Shown here piece by piece: positions 9,490 through 20,214 of a stretch of DNA of 64,000 nt. The translations under genes and the position numbers were made by a program. The stretch's first letter is position 1. Each line of letters begins with the position of its first letter. The notes below the pieces were generated by a model that saw nothing but the letters and a program-made list of their open reading frames with translations, was not told where the DNA came from and searched no databases. This DNA is from Cercis canadensis (taxonomy: Eukaryota; Streptophyta; Magnoliopsida; Fabales; Fabaceae). The DNA lies in the NCBI GenBank assembly GCA_003255065.1, contig QAOA01007223.1:203317-267316 (forward strand), read 5' to 3'.

Positions 9490-12485
9490 ATGACTAGGTC
9501 TTCTCCCTTTGTATTGCTTGAAGTAGACCCTGAAATAGAGAGAACCTTGCATACACTCAATAGAGCACATAGGGTTGTTGATAATTTAGATCCTGCCATG
9601 GCTGAAGCTAGAACTCCTATTGTTATTCCTGTTGTTGATCCTGTTGATGAAGGTAATAGAGCTGATAATGCTAATAGAGCTGGAAATAATAATAATAACA
9701 TGCAGCCTAGAGACAGAACTCTTAAGGAATTGGCCACCCCTGATGTTGCTTACCAACCTTTAGGGATCCAATATCCAGAAATTGATACTGCTTTTGAATT
9801 GAAATCTGGATTGATACACTTGCTGCCAAAGTTTCATGGTCTTGCAGGTGAAGATCCTCATAAGCATTTAAAGGAATTCCATGTGGTTTGTTCCACAATG
9901 AGGCCACAAGGAATTTCTGAAGAGCAGATCAAGTTAAGAGCATTCCCTTTCTCTCTTGCTGATGCAGCTAAAGACTGGCTCTTTTACTTGTCACAAGGTT
10001 CGGTCAGAAATTGGAGTGACATGAAGAAGCTGTTTCTGGCCAAGTTCTTCCCTGCATCCAGAACTGCTGCCATTCGAAAAGACATATGTGGCATAAGGCA
10101 ACTGCCAGGGGAGACATTGCATGAGTATTGGGAGAGGTTTACCAAGCTGTGTTCAAGCTGCCTCCATCACCAAATAAGTGATCAGCTGTTGATACAATAT
10201 TTCTATGAAGGCTTGTCACCTTCGGATAGAAGTAACATTGATTCTGCTAGTGGAGGAGCATTAGTGGATAAAACACCTGCTGCTGCCAGAGATTTAATTT
10301 CCAATATGGCAGAGAATTCCCAGCAGTTTGGTGTTCGGATGATTCATTCCACCAGGGGAGTCAATGAAGTTGGTGTATCATTTGCTGACCAACAAAGAAT
10401 GGAGCACAGACTTGATGAACTGACCTCCTTGGTCAGGCAATTGGCAGTGGGGCGACAAGTATCCACCCCTCAACCTGCAAGCGTGTGTGGCATTTGTGCT
10501 TGTCCATCACATCCTACAGACGCATGCCCTACACTGCAAGATGGTGATTCTGGATTTCAGGATCCCTCTGTAGCTGCAGCAGGTGTTTTTCCTGGTCGAC
10601 CCCCTTACCAATCGCAGCAGCAGCCTATATATGATCCGTACTCTAACACTTACAACCCTGGTTGGAGGGATCATCCAAATTTCAGATATGGCAATGCTGC
10701 AGCACCACAACAGCAATCCTCCCAACAACAGCCACCGTAGCAGCAGCAGCAGTATAGGCAACCCTGGCAACAACAGAACCAATTTCAATCAGCTAGGCAG
10801 GGCCAGTTTTAACAAAATAGGCCACCATTTCAGCAACAGCCTATGCAGCTAGCTAACCCGTCAACATCCAAACCTGAGCCTTCATTGGAAGATTTGGTGA
10901 AGTAGATGGCCACTAGCAACATCCAGTTCCAGCAGATGGCAGAGTCCACCATGCAGAATCTAGAAACGCAGATTAGGCAATTGGCATCATCAGTTAGCCA
11001 GTTGCAGTCTAAGGGTCCTGGCACCCTTCCTTCTCAGACCATTCCTAACCCCAATTCGAAAAATGTGAGTGCAATCACTCTTAGGAGTGGCAAGTCAATT
11101 CCAGACCCTGCACCTGCAGTTTAGAGTCAACCAAGTGTTCCAGTTATACCTGTTGCTGACCCTAGCAGTTCCAGCCAGCACACTAGTAGTTCCACTCCAG
11201 AGATGCCACAGCAGAAGCCTACATATTCTGCACCTCTTCCCTTTCCACAGAGAGCTACTCTGTCCAAGAAGCAAGATGAGGCTGAGAAGGATAAAGAGCT
11301 TCTGGTGACGTTCAGGAAGGTGGAAGTTAACATTCCCTTGCTGGATGCTATCAAGCAAATTCCTAGATATGCCAAATTTCTCAAGGAATTGTGCACCCAG
11401 AGGAGGAGGCTGAAGGGCAATGAGCAGATTAGCATGAGTCAGAATGTTTCAGCCCTTATCCAACCTCTACCCCAGAAGTGCAAGGATCCAGGCACTTTCA
11501 CCATTCCATGTGTTATAGGCAAATCCAAGTTTGAGCGTGCCCTGCTAGACCTTGGTGCTTCCATTAATGTGATGCCTATGACTGTGTTTAGTTCTCTTGG
11601 ACTTGGCCCCTTGAGAACTACTGGTGTTGTGATTCAGTTAGCCAACAGGAGCAGTGTACATCCAGCTGGGTTGATTGAAGATGTGTTGGTCAGAGTTGAT
11701 GAGCTGATCTTTCCAACAGATTTCTACATTCTGGAGATGGAGGGACAGTCCCAATCCAGCAAGGCTCCACTCATTCTGGGCAGACCATTCCTAAAGACCA
11801 CACGGACCAAGATTGATGTTCATGCAGGAACTCTATCCATGGAGTTTGGAGACTCTATTGTGCAGTTCAATATTTTTGAGCCTATGCAGCCGTCCATGGA
11901 TGAGCACTCTGTCTTTCACGTTGACTTGATTGATGATCTAGTTGGGGATGGGTATGATGAGCTCTGTGCTGACTTCCCGGATTTTGTTGGTATTGATGAC
12001 TCTGTTCAGTGCAACTCCTGTCCTGACTGTCATGGTGATATATCTTGTGCAGTATGTGCTGAGATTCTGCCTTCTTAAGCACTCCTAATTCTAAGTGCTG
12101 CAGTTGTGGTGATTCTGCTTGCACTGCTTGTTCTGAAATTGCAGCAGTTTTAGAACAAGATGATTCTATCCCAGAGGCTGTGGTCATTGATGCTCCTGCA
12201 AAGTTAGTGGATGTGTCTGAGGAGCTACGTTATGAATTCCCTGACTTTGTGGGTATAGAGGGTTATCTCCAGCGCCATTCACATGCTGTTTGTGATGGTG
12301 ACATGAGCTGTGCTATCTGTACTGAAATTTCTACATTTTTAAGCGATGGCAATCCTGGTGCATCTGCATCTGCATCTGCCTCTGATTCTAATTCTGGTTC
12401 CGGTTCTGATTCTGCGGCTTTAGCAGATAATTCTACAGGGGCAACCCAAGACTTCGTGAGAGTGGTCTTTGACCCCGGTATCTAG
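9490..12485 (+). pseudogene. gag-protease ORF of N2
   Basis: The ATG at 9490 gives MTRSSPFVLLEVDPE. The first 416 codons are open. Stops follow at TAG 10738, TAA 10810, TAG 10903, TAG 11122 and TAA 12076, the last caused by a small frameshift; the frame resumes at 12180 and ends at TAG 12483. Domains are the Retrotrans_gag core (WLFYLSQGSVRNWSDMKKLF), the CCHC knuckle CGICACPSHPTDAC, a Gln-rich tail, a helical linker, and protease with LDLGASINVMP and LGRPFLKTTRTKIDVH. Three Cys-rich modules follow (about 12010-12060, 12098-12140, 12283-12325), then a Ser/Ala/Asp/Gly-rich stretch and the end DFVRVVFDPGI. The end after FDPGI is identical in N1, so it is the family's own terminus. The protein would supply only capsid and protease. 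Confidence 0.9.
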
Positions 12486-12719
12486 CCGTGTTTGCTGCAC
12501 ATAATTGGAAAATGATACCTTGAGCTTCATGGGAGTACATTTTCTGATTATATTACTGTACTTATATTCTGTCTTCTGTTTTATGTTTTTTCTTATGTTT
12601 CTATTTTATTTCTGTTTTCTGTTTTTGCTTTGAATTTTCTGTTTTCTAGTCTTGTTTTTAATTCTATTTTGTTTTTGTTACTGCTTTCTGTTCATTTTAT
12701 TTTCAATTTTCTGTTCTTG
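12486..12719 (+). other. T-rich spacer of N2
   Basis: About 230 bp of strongly T-rich DNA between the gag-protease stop and the mini-ORF. Its start (TTGAGCTTCATGGGAGTACA) resembles the sequence just after integrase in element A (21308 onward), so material from the 3' side of pol now lies upstream of the RT remnant. The internal deletion was therefore not a single simple excision. Confidence 0.65.
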
Positions 12720-12869
12720 ATGTCTGCTTTATCTTACCCTACATGCGTGCGGAAAGTTTGGTCATTTCTTGGACATGCAAGTTTCAACCGCCGCCAGCCA
12801 TTCTATGAGGTAGCTAAAGAGGACATAGTGGAGGAGGTCCACTTGCACGATGCCATCTACCTCCCCTGA
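12720..12869 (+). CDS. 49-codon RT/integrase fusion remnant of N2
   Basis: It begins ATG at 12720 (MSALSYPTCVRKVWSFLGHA) and ends DAIYLP with TGA. The first half corresponds to the stretch after the RT active site in element A (LPYPACVREVRSFLGHAGF near 2575). The second half corresponds to the last residues of integrase ([15 protein letters not shown] near 21265-21303). The fusion is in frame, and both ATG and stop are kept in N1 at 17178-17327. No catalytic residue remains. Whether a peptide is made is unknown; the sequence may be kept for its RNA instead. Confidence 0.6.
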   Translation: MSALSYPTCVRKVWSFLGHASFNRRQPFYEVAKEDIVEEVHLHDAIYLP

Positions 12870-12983
12870 TAAGGATGTTTCTTCTCTCTCTTTTACTTTA
12901 CTTGTCCTTATGTGACTGCTTGTTATTACTTGTCATCTGTTGATACTTTTTGAAGTTTTTACATTGAGGACAATGTAAAATTT

Positions 12984-12999
12984 AAGTGTGGGGGAGGGA
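12984..12999 (+). other. Internal polypurine-tract-like site of N2
   Basis: AAGTGTGGGGGAGGGA repeats the core of the true PPT next to the 3' LTR (AAGTGTGGGAGAATT, 14421-14435) about 1.4 kb upstream of it. A second plus-strand start could be primed here, as at the central PPT of lentiviruses; this is inference. Confidence 0.5.
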
Positions 13000-14420
13000 T
13001 TTCTGTATATAGTTTAGTTGCTTTATTGTTTTCTGTTTAGTTGATTAGGTGTTTTCTGTTTAGTTGATTAGGTTAGTTGATTAGTTTAGTTGATTACTTT
13101 ACTATTTCTTTAAATTTGTTGTTTTCTGTTTTAATTTTTTCTGTTTGTTGTTCTTGCTGTTTTTTCTGTTTTTGTTGTCATTTTTCTGTTTTAATTACCC
13201 TCCAATGATGTTATAGAATTTGTAAAGTTGTAAGTTTAAAGTAATTACATTTCAAGGTTCATAGCATGATTGAATAACTTGTTTTCCATCCTTAATTTCA
13301 CATGCTTGGTTTTAGACGTTGGATTGATGATTAAGTTTGATAGATACATGCCTTGTGAGTTTTGAGCCTTTTGATGAATGGATTTGGCATTTGTGCCATT
13401 CTTTTTCCTTCTTGTGTGATTTCACTCATGGAATTTGTTAACTCTAGAACTTGCTTGATTCTTTTTGAGGCTACATTTTCATTTGCATACATGAACATGA
13501 TTGAGGCATTCTTTCTTGATTTAGCCACTTTGCCAAATAGCCAACCTTGTATTATTTCCCTTTGATTACCCCCATTGAGCCTATTTGCCTATCTTTGATC
13601 TTAGCTCATTATATGCCTATGTACAAAATACCATGTTGTTACCTTACCTTAGGGAGTGGGAGAGCATTGGTTCATTGTCTTGGAGGAGCTCTTATGCTTG
13701 TGGGTAATTAATAGTACAAGTGTGGAGGTTGTGAATTCTAATATGCCAAAGTATTATGTGAAAAAAAGAAAGAAAGAAAAAAAGAGCCAATTGGTTCTGA
13801 AAAAAAAAATGAAAAAAAAAGAGAAAAAAAAATCAGAATTGTGAAAAAGGAAAAGGAATATGTGCAAAGAAAGGAGAATATGCTTTACACACTTGGAATT
13901 TAATGCTTGTCATTTGAGTTCCTCTGCAATGTTCTTTTATTCTCTTTGAGTTTTTACCTTGTGATATCCACTTTGATTCATTCTTTTACCTTTACCTTGG
14001 CCTTATTACAACCTTAAATAAAGTCCTCTTAATTTGTGTGTGCATTTGTTTGAGTAGTGGAGAAGTAGAAGATAAGCAAGCTTATGGTAGTGCATCTCTT
14101 CATGAGTTTGATTGAGTGAAGTACCTAATTTCTAAACACTTGAGGGATTGAGAGTATATCTTGTGAGGATCTATCATTCTTGACTTATGCTTTCCAATTG
14201 AAGTTACCTTGTTTGTTGATTTTGGATGAGAAGAAATTTTATTTCATGAATGCTGTGACTTCCTTGAATCTTTAATTGCTCATCTTACTTGTGGTATGAA
14301 CTTCTGCATATCTTAAATATCATTGGGAGGTGATCCTTTAGTTTTTAAATTTGTTTTTGTTTCCTTGTTCTTGCTTTTCTTAGTTTTGGAATTTTAGTTT
14401 GCCCGAGACGTGCAAAAGCT
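13000..14420 (+). other. 3' non-coding region of N2
   Basis: About 1.4 kb without a credible ORF, homologous to the corresponding region of N1 and, more distantly, of element A (21741-22882). It contains an A-rich purine run near 13760-13850 and the conserved box GCCCGAGACGTGCAAA just before the PPT. Athila relatives often carry an env-like ORF here; none is visible. Confidence 0.75.
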
Positions 14421-14435
14421 AAGTGTGGGAGAATT
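14421..14435 (+). other. Polypurine tract of N2
   Basis: AAGTGTGGGAGAATT abuts the 3' LTR. It primes plus-strand DNA synthesis in LTR retrotransposons. Near-identical tracts precede the 3' LTRs of N1 and A. Confidence 0.85.
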
Positions 14436-15857
14436 TGATGAACACACTTTTTATACAATAGTTATCCCTCATACTTAGTCTTTTAAACCTCTTTTGGGCT
14501 GAATTGCATAGACTTAGACCTCATTTCATGACTTTGGATCCATTTGTGCCTAATTGCAATTTCCAGCAATACTGAGCATTTTATGCTGTCTCTGTGTTTC
14601 GTGCATATCTTGAGTTCTGGATGTCTAAAAATTCCGAGTCATACCTTGTAGGAAAGCTGAGAGAATTGTATACAACTTTCTTTCAGGACTCCAAAGCTAA
14701 TTCGGACATTCAGAAGGTCATATGCAGCCTGGAAGCCAGAGAAGACATGTTGTAGTAGGATCCTGACCTACATGCAGTATTTGGGCTATAACTTGAGTTG
14801 TGAATGTCATATGGACTTGAAACTGGTACCATTGGAAAGCTAACAGATAGAGCTTCAATTTATATGAAGACCGGTTCACCATATTTTATATTGAAGATGG
14901 TCTTATTTGCTGTGGAAGTGAGCTAACGGTTCCAGACACCTTTTGCCACTTAAATGGGCCTAACTTCCTCATGACAAGTCCAAATGGGCCCAAACGAAAG
15001 CCCAATTGAAGCTAAGGCCCATGGGAACAAGTGTGCCCTAAGGGCAATTTGGGTGTGCATGTAATTTTGGAGGTCTATATCAGCACAAGAGGGCAGCCGA
15101 AATTGACAAGTAGTGAATTAGATATTTTTAGACAGCTTTTACTCCTTTCTTAGTCCTTAAGTTTTCTCTTAGATATTTTTGTAAGAACTCAGCTCTTCTT
15201 GTTCATGGAGGGCTAATTCATCAAATCAATCCAGGTTTTGACTATTCTGATTATTGGTTTAGAGATTATGTGTTGTTGTTATTCATTCAATGATTAATCT
15301 GTTTCTTGCTTCCTCTGGATTATTCTGTTTGGATTGTTAAAATTCGAATTTGGATCTTCATGTGTGATTGCTTAATTGCATGTGATAAAAGAGGATTGTA
15401 TGGTTGATTAATGTTTCTGAGCTTTTGGATGGATTAATCACCTTGGCTGGATCATGGACTTAGGTAAAACTAGACCTGAATGTTTGCTTAATTTATTTGG
15501 TCTTAGTTAAAACCAAATTCTGGTTGCTTAACCAGTGGAATCCATAGAACATTGAGAGGCTTCTTGATATGTTTTAAAGAACATGGTTAATAATTGAATG
15601 GATCATTAGAAATCAAAGATGAACTAAAATCAGAATCAGTTAAGGCTTGGATTGGTTGCTTTCTCTAAAACTCTACCACTTTCAATTAATTTCTGTCAAG
15701 CGCATAAACCAAATAAAACCCCCCTGTTTACATGCTTCTTAATATGATTCACTAAATAGAACAATCCTTAGGTTCGACTTTGGGCTGTCCTATACTGCAA
15801 ATAGCTAGGTAACCGACCTTAAACTTAATTAATTTGAGGAGCCTCGGCAGCTCATCA
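14436..15857 (+). repeat. 3' LTR of N2 (LTR-N, copy 3)
   Basis: It is the same LTR as 7369-8795 with a few percent of differences by eye, mostly transitions. It ends CTCATCA and is followed by the target duplication GCTGG and the resumed N1 coding sequence. Confidence 0.95.
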
Positions 15858-16991
15858 GCTGGATGTTATCAAGCAAATTCTTAGATATGTCAAATTTCTC
15901 AAGGAATTGTGCACCTAGAGGAGGAGGCTGAAGGGCAATGAGCGGATTAGCATGAGTCAGAATGTCTCAGCCAACCTCTGCCCCAGAAGTGCAAGGATCC
16001 AGGAACTTTCACAATCCCCTGTGTTATAGGCAATTCCAAGTTCGAGCATGCCATGCTAGATCTAGGCGCTTCTTTCAATGTCATGCCTATGTCTGTTTTC
16101 GGTTCCCTCGGGCTTGGACCCTCGAATTCCACAGGAGTTGTGATACAGTTAGCCAATAGGAGCAGTGCTTATCCAGCTGGATTGATTGAAGATGTGTTGG
16201 TCAGAGTTGATGAGCTTATCTTTCCAACAGATTTCTACATTCTGGAGATGGAGGGACAGTCACAATCCAGCAAGGCTCCACTCATTCTGGGCAGATCATT
16301 CCTCAAGACTGTGCGGACCAAGATTGATGTTCATGCAGGAACTCTATCCATGGAGTTTGGAGACTCTGTTGTGCAGTTCAATATTTTTGAGCCTATGCAA
16401 CCTTCCATGGATGAGCACTCTGTCTTTAACATTGATTTGATTGATGATCTAGTTGGGGATGGGTATGATGAGCTCTGTGCTGACTTCCCAGATTTTGTTG
16501 GTGTTGATGACCCTCTTCGGTGCCCCTCCTGTCCTGACTGTGATGGTGATGTACCTTGTGCAGTATGTGCTGAGATATCAGCCTTCTTGAGCACTCCTGA
16601 TTCTATGTGCTACAATTGTGATGATTTTGCTTGTCATACTTGTTCTGAGATTGTAGCATTTTTAGAACAAGATAACTCTATCACAGAGGCTGTAGTCATT
16701 GATGCTCCTGCAGAGTTAGTGGATGTGTCTGAGGAGCTATGTTCTGAATTTCTTGACTTTGTGGGTATAGAGGGTTATATCTAGTGCCATTCACATGCTG
16801 TTTGTGATGGTGACATGAGCTGTGCTATCTGTACTGAAATTTCTACATTTTTAAGCGATGGCAATCCTGGTGAATCTGCATCTGAATCTGATTCTAATTC
16901 TGGTTCCGGTTCTGATTCTGCAGCTTTAGAAGATAACTCTACAGGGGCAACTCAAGACTTCGTGAGAGTGGTCTTTGATCCTGGTATCTAG
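15858..16991 (+). pseudogene. Protease and Cys-rich tail of N1 (second half of split ORF)
   Basis: It resumes the N1 ORF after N2. TAG 15916 replaces a CAG kept in N2. About 7 bases are missing near 15972 relative to N2, shifting the frame. From 16053 it reads through protease (LDLGASFNVMPMSVF, active Asp present; LGRSFL instead of LGRPFL), then three Cys-rich modules: CPSCPDCDGDVPCAVC (about 16520), CYNCDDFACHTC (about 16609) and the CDGDMSCAIC group (about 16805). TAG at 16782 is CAG in N2. It ends FDPGI at TAG 16989, as N2 does. Confidence 0.88.
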
Positions 16992-17177
16992 CTGTCTTTG
17001 TGAGAGTAATCGGAAGATGATACCTTGAGCTTCAGGGGAGTACATTTTCTAATTATATTACTGTAATTGTATTGTATTTTCTATTCTGTTTTGCTTTAGT
17101 CTGTTTCTGTTTTTGCTTTTGTTTCTATTTTTTTGTTACTATTTTATGTTCATTTTATTTTCAATTTTCTGTTCTTG

Positions 17178-17327
17178 ATGTTTGCTTTATCTTACCCCAC
17201 ATGCGTGCGGGAAGTTTGGTCATTTCTTGGACATGCAAGTTTCAACCGCCGCAAGCCATTCTGTGAGGTAACTCAGGAGGACATCGTGGAAGAGGTCCAC
17301 TTGCAAGATGCTATCTACCTCCCCTGA
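17178..17327 (+). CDS. 49-codon RT/integrase fusion remnant of N1
   Basis: ATG at 17178 (MFALSYPTCVREVWSFLGHA) to TGA after DAIYLP. It has the same length, start, stop and fusion point as 12720-12869 in N2, with a handful of substitutions. N1 is otherwise riddled with stops, yet this reading frame is open. A T-rich spacer (16992-17177) precedes it, as in N2. Confidence 0.6.
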   Translation: MFALSYPTCVREVWSFLGHASFNRRKPFCEVTQEDIVEEVHLQDAIYLP

Positions 17328-17441
17328 TAAGGATGTTTCTTCTCTCTCTTTTATTATACTTGTCCTTATGTGACTGCTTGCTATTAATTGTCATATGTTG
17401 CTACTTTTTGAAGTTTTTACATTGAGGATAATGTAAAATTT

Positions 17442-17457
17442 AAGTGTGAGGGAGGGA
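17442..17457 (+). other. Internal polypurine-tract-like site of N1
   Basis: AAGTGTGAGGGAGGGA is the counterpart of 12984-12999 in N2, with one G to A change inside the tract. Confidence 0.45.
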
Positions 17458-18779
17458 TTTCTGTATAGTTTAGTTGATTAGTTTAGTTGTTTCTGTTCTT
17501 ACTATTTTTTCTGTTTTTGTTGTCATTTTCTGTTTTAATTACCCTCCAATGATGTTGTAGAAATTGTAAAGTTGTAAGTTTAAAGTAATTACATTTCAAG
17601 ATTCATAGCATGATTGAATAACTTGTTTTCCATCCTTAATTTCACATCTTGGTTTTAGATGTTGGATTGGTGATTAAGTTTGATAGATACATGCCTTGTG
17701 AGTTTTGAGCCTTTTAATGGATGGATTTAGCATTTGTGTCATTCCTTTTCCTTCTTGTGTGATTTTCACTCATGAAATTTGTTCACTTTAGAACTTGCTT
17801 GATTCTTTTTGAGACTACATTTTCATTTGCATACATGAACATGATTGAGGCATTCTTTCTTAATTTAGCTACTTTGCCAAATAGTCAACCTTATATTATT
17901 TTCTTTTGATTACCACCCCCTTTGAGCCTATTTGCCTATCTTTGGTCTTAGCTCATTATGTGCCTATGTGAAAAAAAAAAAAAAAAAACCATGTTACCTT
18001 ACCTTAGGGAATGGGAGAGCATTGGTTCATTGTCTTGGAGGAGCTCTTATGCTTGTGGGTAATTAATAGTACAAGTGTGGAGGTTGTGAATTATAATATG
18101 CAAAGTATTATGTGAAAGAAAGAAAGAAATAAAAAAAAAAAAAAAGAGCCAATTGGTTATGGAAAAAAAAAATCGGAATTGTGAAAAAGGAAGAGAAAAA
18201 GAAAAGGAAAGAATATGTGCAAAGGAAGGAGAATATGCTTTACACACTTGGAATTTAATGCTTGTCCTTTGAGTTCCTCTCCAATGTTCTTTTATTCTCT
18301 TTGAGTTTTTACCTTGTGATATCTATTTTGATTCATTCCTTTACCTTTACCTTGGCCTTATTACAACCTTAAATAAAGTCCTCTTGATTTGTGTGTGCAT
18401 TTGTTTGAGTGCAGAAGTAGAAGATAAGCAAGCTTATGGTAGTGCATCTCTTCATGAGTTTGATTGACTGAAGTACCTAATTTCTAAACACTTGAGGGAT
18501 TAAGAGTAAGAGTATATCTTGTGAGGATCTATCATTCTTGACTTATGTTTTCCAATTGAAGTTACCTTGTTTGTTGATTTTGAATGAGAAGAAATTTTAT
18601 TTCATAAATACTTTGACTTCCTTGAATCTTTAATTGCTCATCTTACTTGTGGTATAAACTTCTGCATATCTTAAATATCATTTGGGAGGTGATCCTTTAG
18701 TTTTTAAATTTGTTTTTGTTTCCTTGTTCTTGCTTTTCTTAGTTTTGGAATTCTAATTTGCCCGAGACGTGCAAAAGCT
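17458..18779 (+). other. 3' non-coding region of N1
   Basis: It is homologous to the 3' region of N2, including A-rich runs near 17969-17987 and 18105-18215. No ORF of note. Confidence 0.75.
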
Positions 18780-18794
18780 AAGTGTGGGGGAATT
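18780..18794 (+). other. Polypurine tract of N1
   Basis: AAGTGTGGGGGAATT directly precedes the 3' LTR. Confidence 0.85.
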
Positions 18795-20214
18795 TGATGA
18801 ACACACTTTTTATACAATAGTTATCCCTCATACTTAGTCTTTTAAACCTTTTTTGGGCTGAATTGAGTAGACTTGGACCTCATTTGATGACCTTGGATCC
18901 ATTTGTGCTTAATTGCAATTTCTAGCAATACTGAGCATTTTATGCTGTCTCTGTGTTTTATACATATCTTGAGTTCTGGATGTCTAAAAATTCTGAGTCA
19001 TACCTTGTAGGAAAGCTGAGAGAATTTTCTACAATTTTCTTCCAGGGCTCCAAAGCCAATTCGGAAGTCCAGAAGGTCATATGCAGCTTGGAAGCCAGAG
19101 AAGACATGCTGTTGTAGGATCCTGACCTACATGTAGTGTTTGGGCCATAACTTGAGTTGTGTATGTCATATGGACTTGAAACTGGTACCATTGGAAAGCT
19201 AACAGACAGAGCTTTAATTTTTATGAAGACTGATTAACTAGATTTTATATTGAAGATGGTCTTATTTGCGGTGGAAATTGGCTGATGGTTCCAGACACCT
19301 ATTGGCACTTAAATGGGCCTAACTTCCTCATGACAAGTCCAAATGGGCCCAAACCAAAGCCCAATTAAAGCTAAGGCCCATGGGAACAAGTGTGCCCTAA
19401 GGGAAATTTAGGTATGCATGTAATTTTGGAGGTCTATATCAGCACAAAGGCGCAGCCAAAATTCAAATCAAGTCATTTAGATATTTTAGACAGCTTTTGA
19501 GCTTTCCTTAGTCTTTAAGTTTTCTCTTTAGATATTTTGTAAGAACTTGGCTTCTCTTGTTCATGAAGGGCTAATTCATCAAATCAATCTAGGTTTTTAC
19601 TGTTCTGATTATTGGTTTTGAGATTATATGTTGTTGTTATTCATTTAGTTGTTAATCAAGTTCTTCAATCCTCTGAAATATTTTGTTTGAATTGCTTAAT
19701 TCGAATTTGGATTTTCATATTCTGTTTGCATGTGATACAAGAGGATTGTATGGTTAATTAATGTTTCTGAGCTTTTGGATAGATTAATTACCTTGGCTGG
19801 ATCATGGACTTAGGTAAAACTGGACTTAAACGTTTGCTTAATTCATTTAGTCTTAGTTAAAACCGAATTTTGGTTGCTTAACCAGTGGACATCCATAGAA
19901 CATTGAGAGGCTTCTTGATATGTTTTAAAGGCCAAGAACATGGTTAATAATTGAATGGATCATTGGAAATCAAGGATGGACTAAAATCAGAATCAGTTAA
20001 GACTTGGATTGGTTGTTTTCCCTAAAACTTTATCACTTACAATTAATTTCTGTCAAACACTTGAACAAGCAAAACCCCCTGTTGATATGGTTCTTAATAT
20101 GATTCACTAAATAGAAGAATCCTTAGGTTCGACTTAGGGCTGCCTTATGTTACAAGTAGCTTAGGTAACCGACCTTAAACTTTAACTAATTTGAGGAGCC
20201 TTGGCAGCTCATCA
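18795..20214 (+). repeat. 3' LTR of N1 (LTR-N, copy 4)
   Basis: It has TGATGAACAC and CTCATCA ends and is followed by the duplication CTATG (20215-20219). It differs from 3444-4857 at about eight sites in the first 150 bp by eye, clearly more than the N2 pair shows over the same stretch, as expected for the outer element. Confidence 0.95.

Larger units (their letters stand above)
7369..15857 (+). mobile_element. Element N2: non-autonomous gag-protease element inside N1
   Basis: LTRs 7369-8795 and 14436-15857 are flanked by the duplication GCTGG (7364-7368 and 15858-15862). Removing N2 plus one GCTGG rejoins the N1 gag-protease frame (TTGCTGGATGTTATCAAGC type junction, matching N2's own intact copy at 11337-11355). 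It is 8489 bp long. The architecture is the same as N1: PBS, gag, protease, Cys-rich tail, RT/integrase mini-ORF, 3' region and PPT, with no RT, RNase H or integrase core. It is the youngest full element here. Confidence 0.95.
3444..20214 (+). mobile_element. Element N1: non-autonomous gag-protease Athila-like element
   Basis: It is bounded by LTRs 3444-4857 and 18795-20214, which begin TGATGAACAC and end CTCATCA, and flanked by the target duplication CTATG (3439-3443 and 20215-20219). Internally it has a PBS, a leader, gag, protease with a Cys-rich tail, a T-rich spacer, a 49-codon RT/integrase remnant, a 3' non-coding region and a PPT. It lacks RT, RNase H and most of integrase. Element N2 is inserted at 7369-15857; without N2 and one duplication the element is about 8.3 kb. 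It is older than N2, as the nesting shows. Confidence 0.93.

Noticed and set aside
10507..10788. Leu-rich minus-strand frame over the Gln-rich gag tail, also at 6561-6842
   Set aside because: It is the antisense shadow of CAG/CAA/CCA-rich coding sequence; its recurrence simply follows from the N1/N2 similarity.
12355..12420. Ser/Ala/Asp/Gly-coding repeat as a functional low-complexity domain
   Set aside because: It is a short TCTGCA/GATTCT-type microsatellite whose length differs between N1 and N2; simple slippage explains it.
13740..13860. A-rich tract as a poly(A) tail of a retroposed gene
   Set aside because: The same position is A/G-rich in N1 (18105-18215) and element A (22235-22310); it belongs to the element's 3' region.
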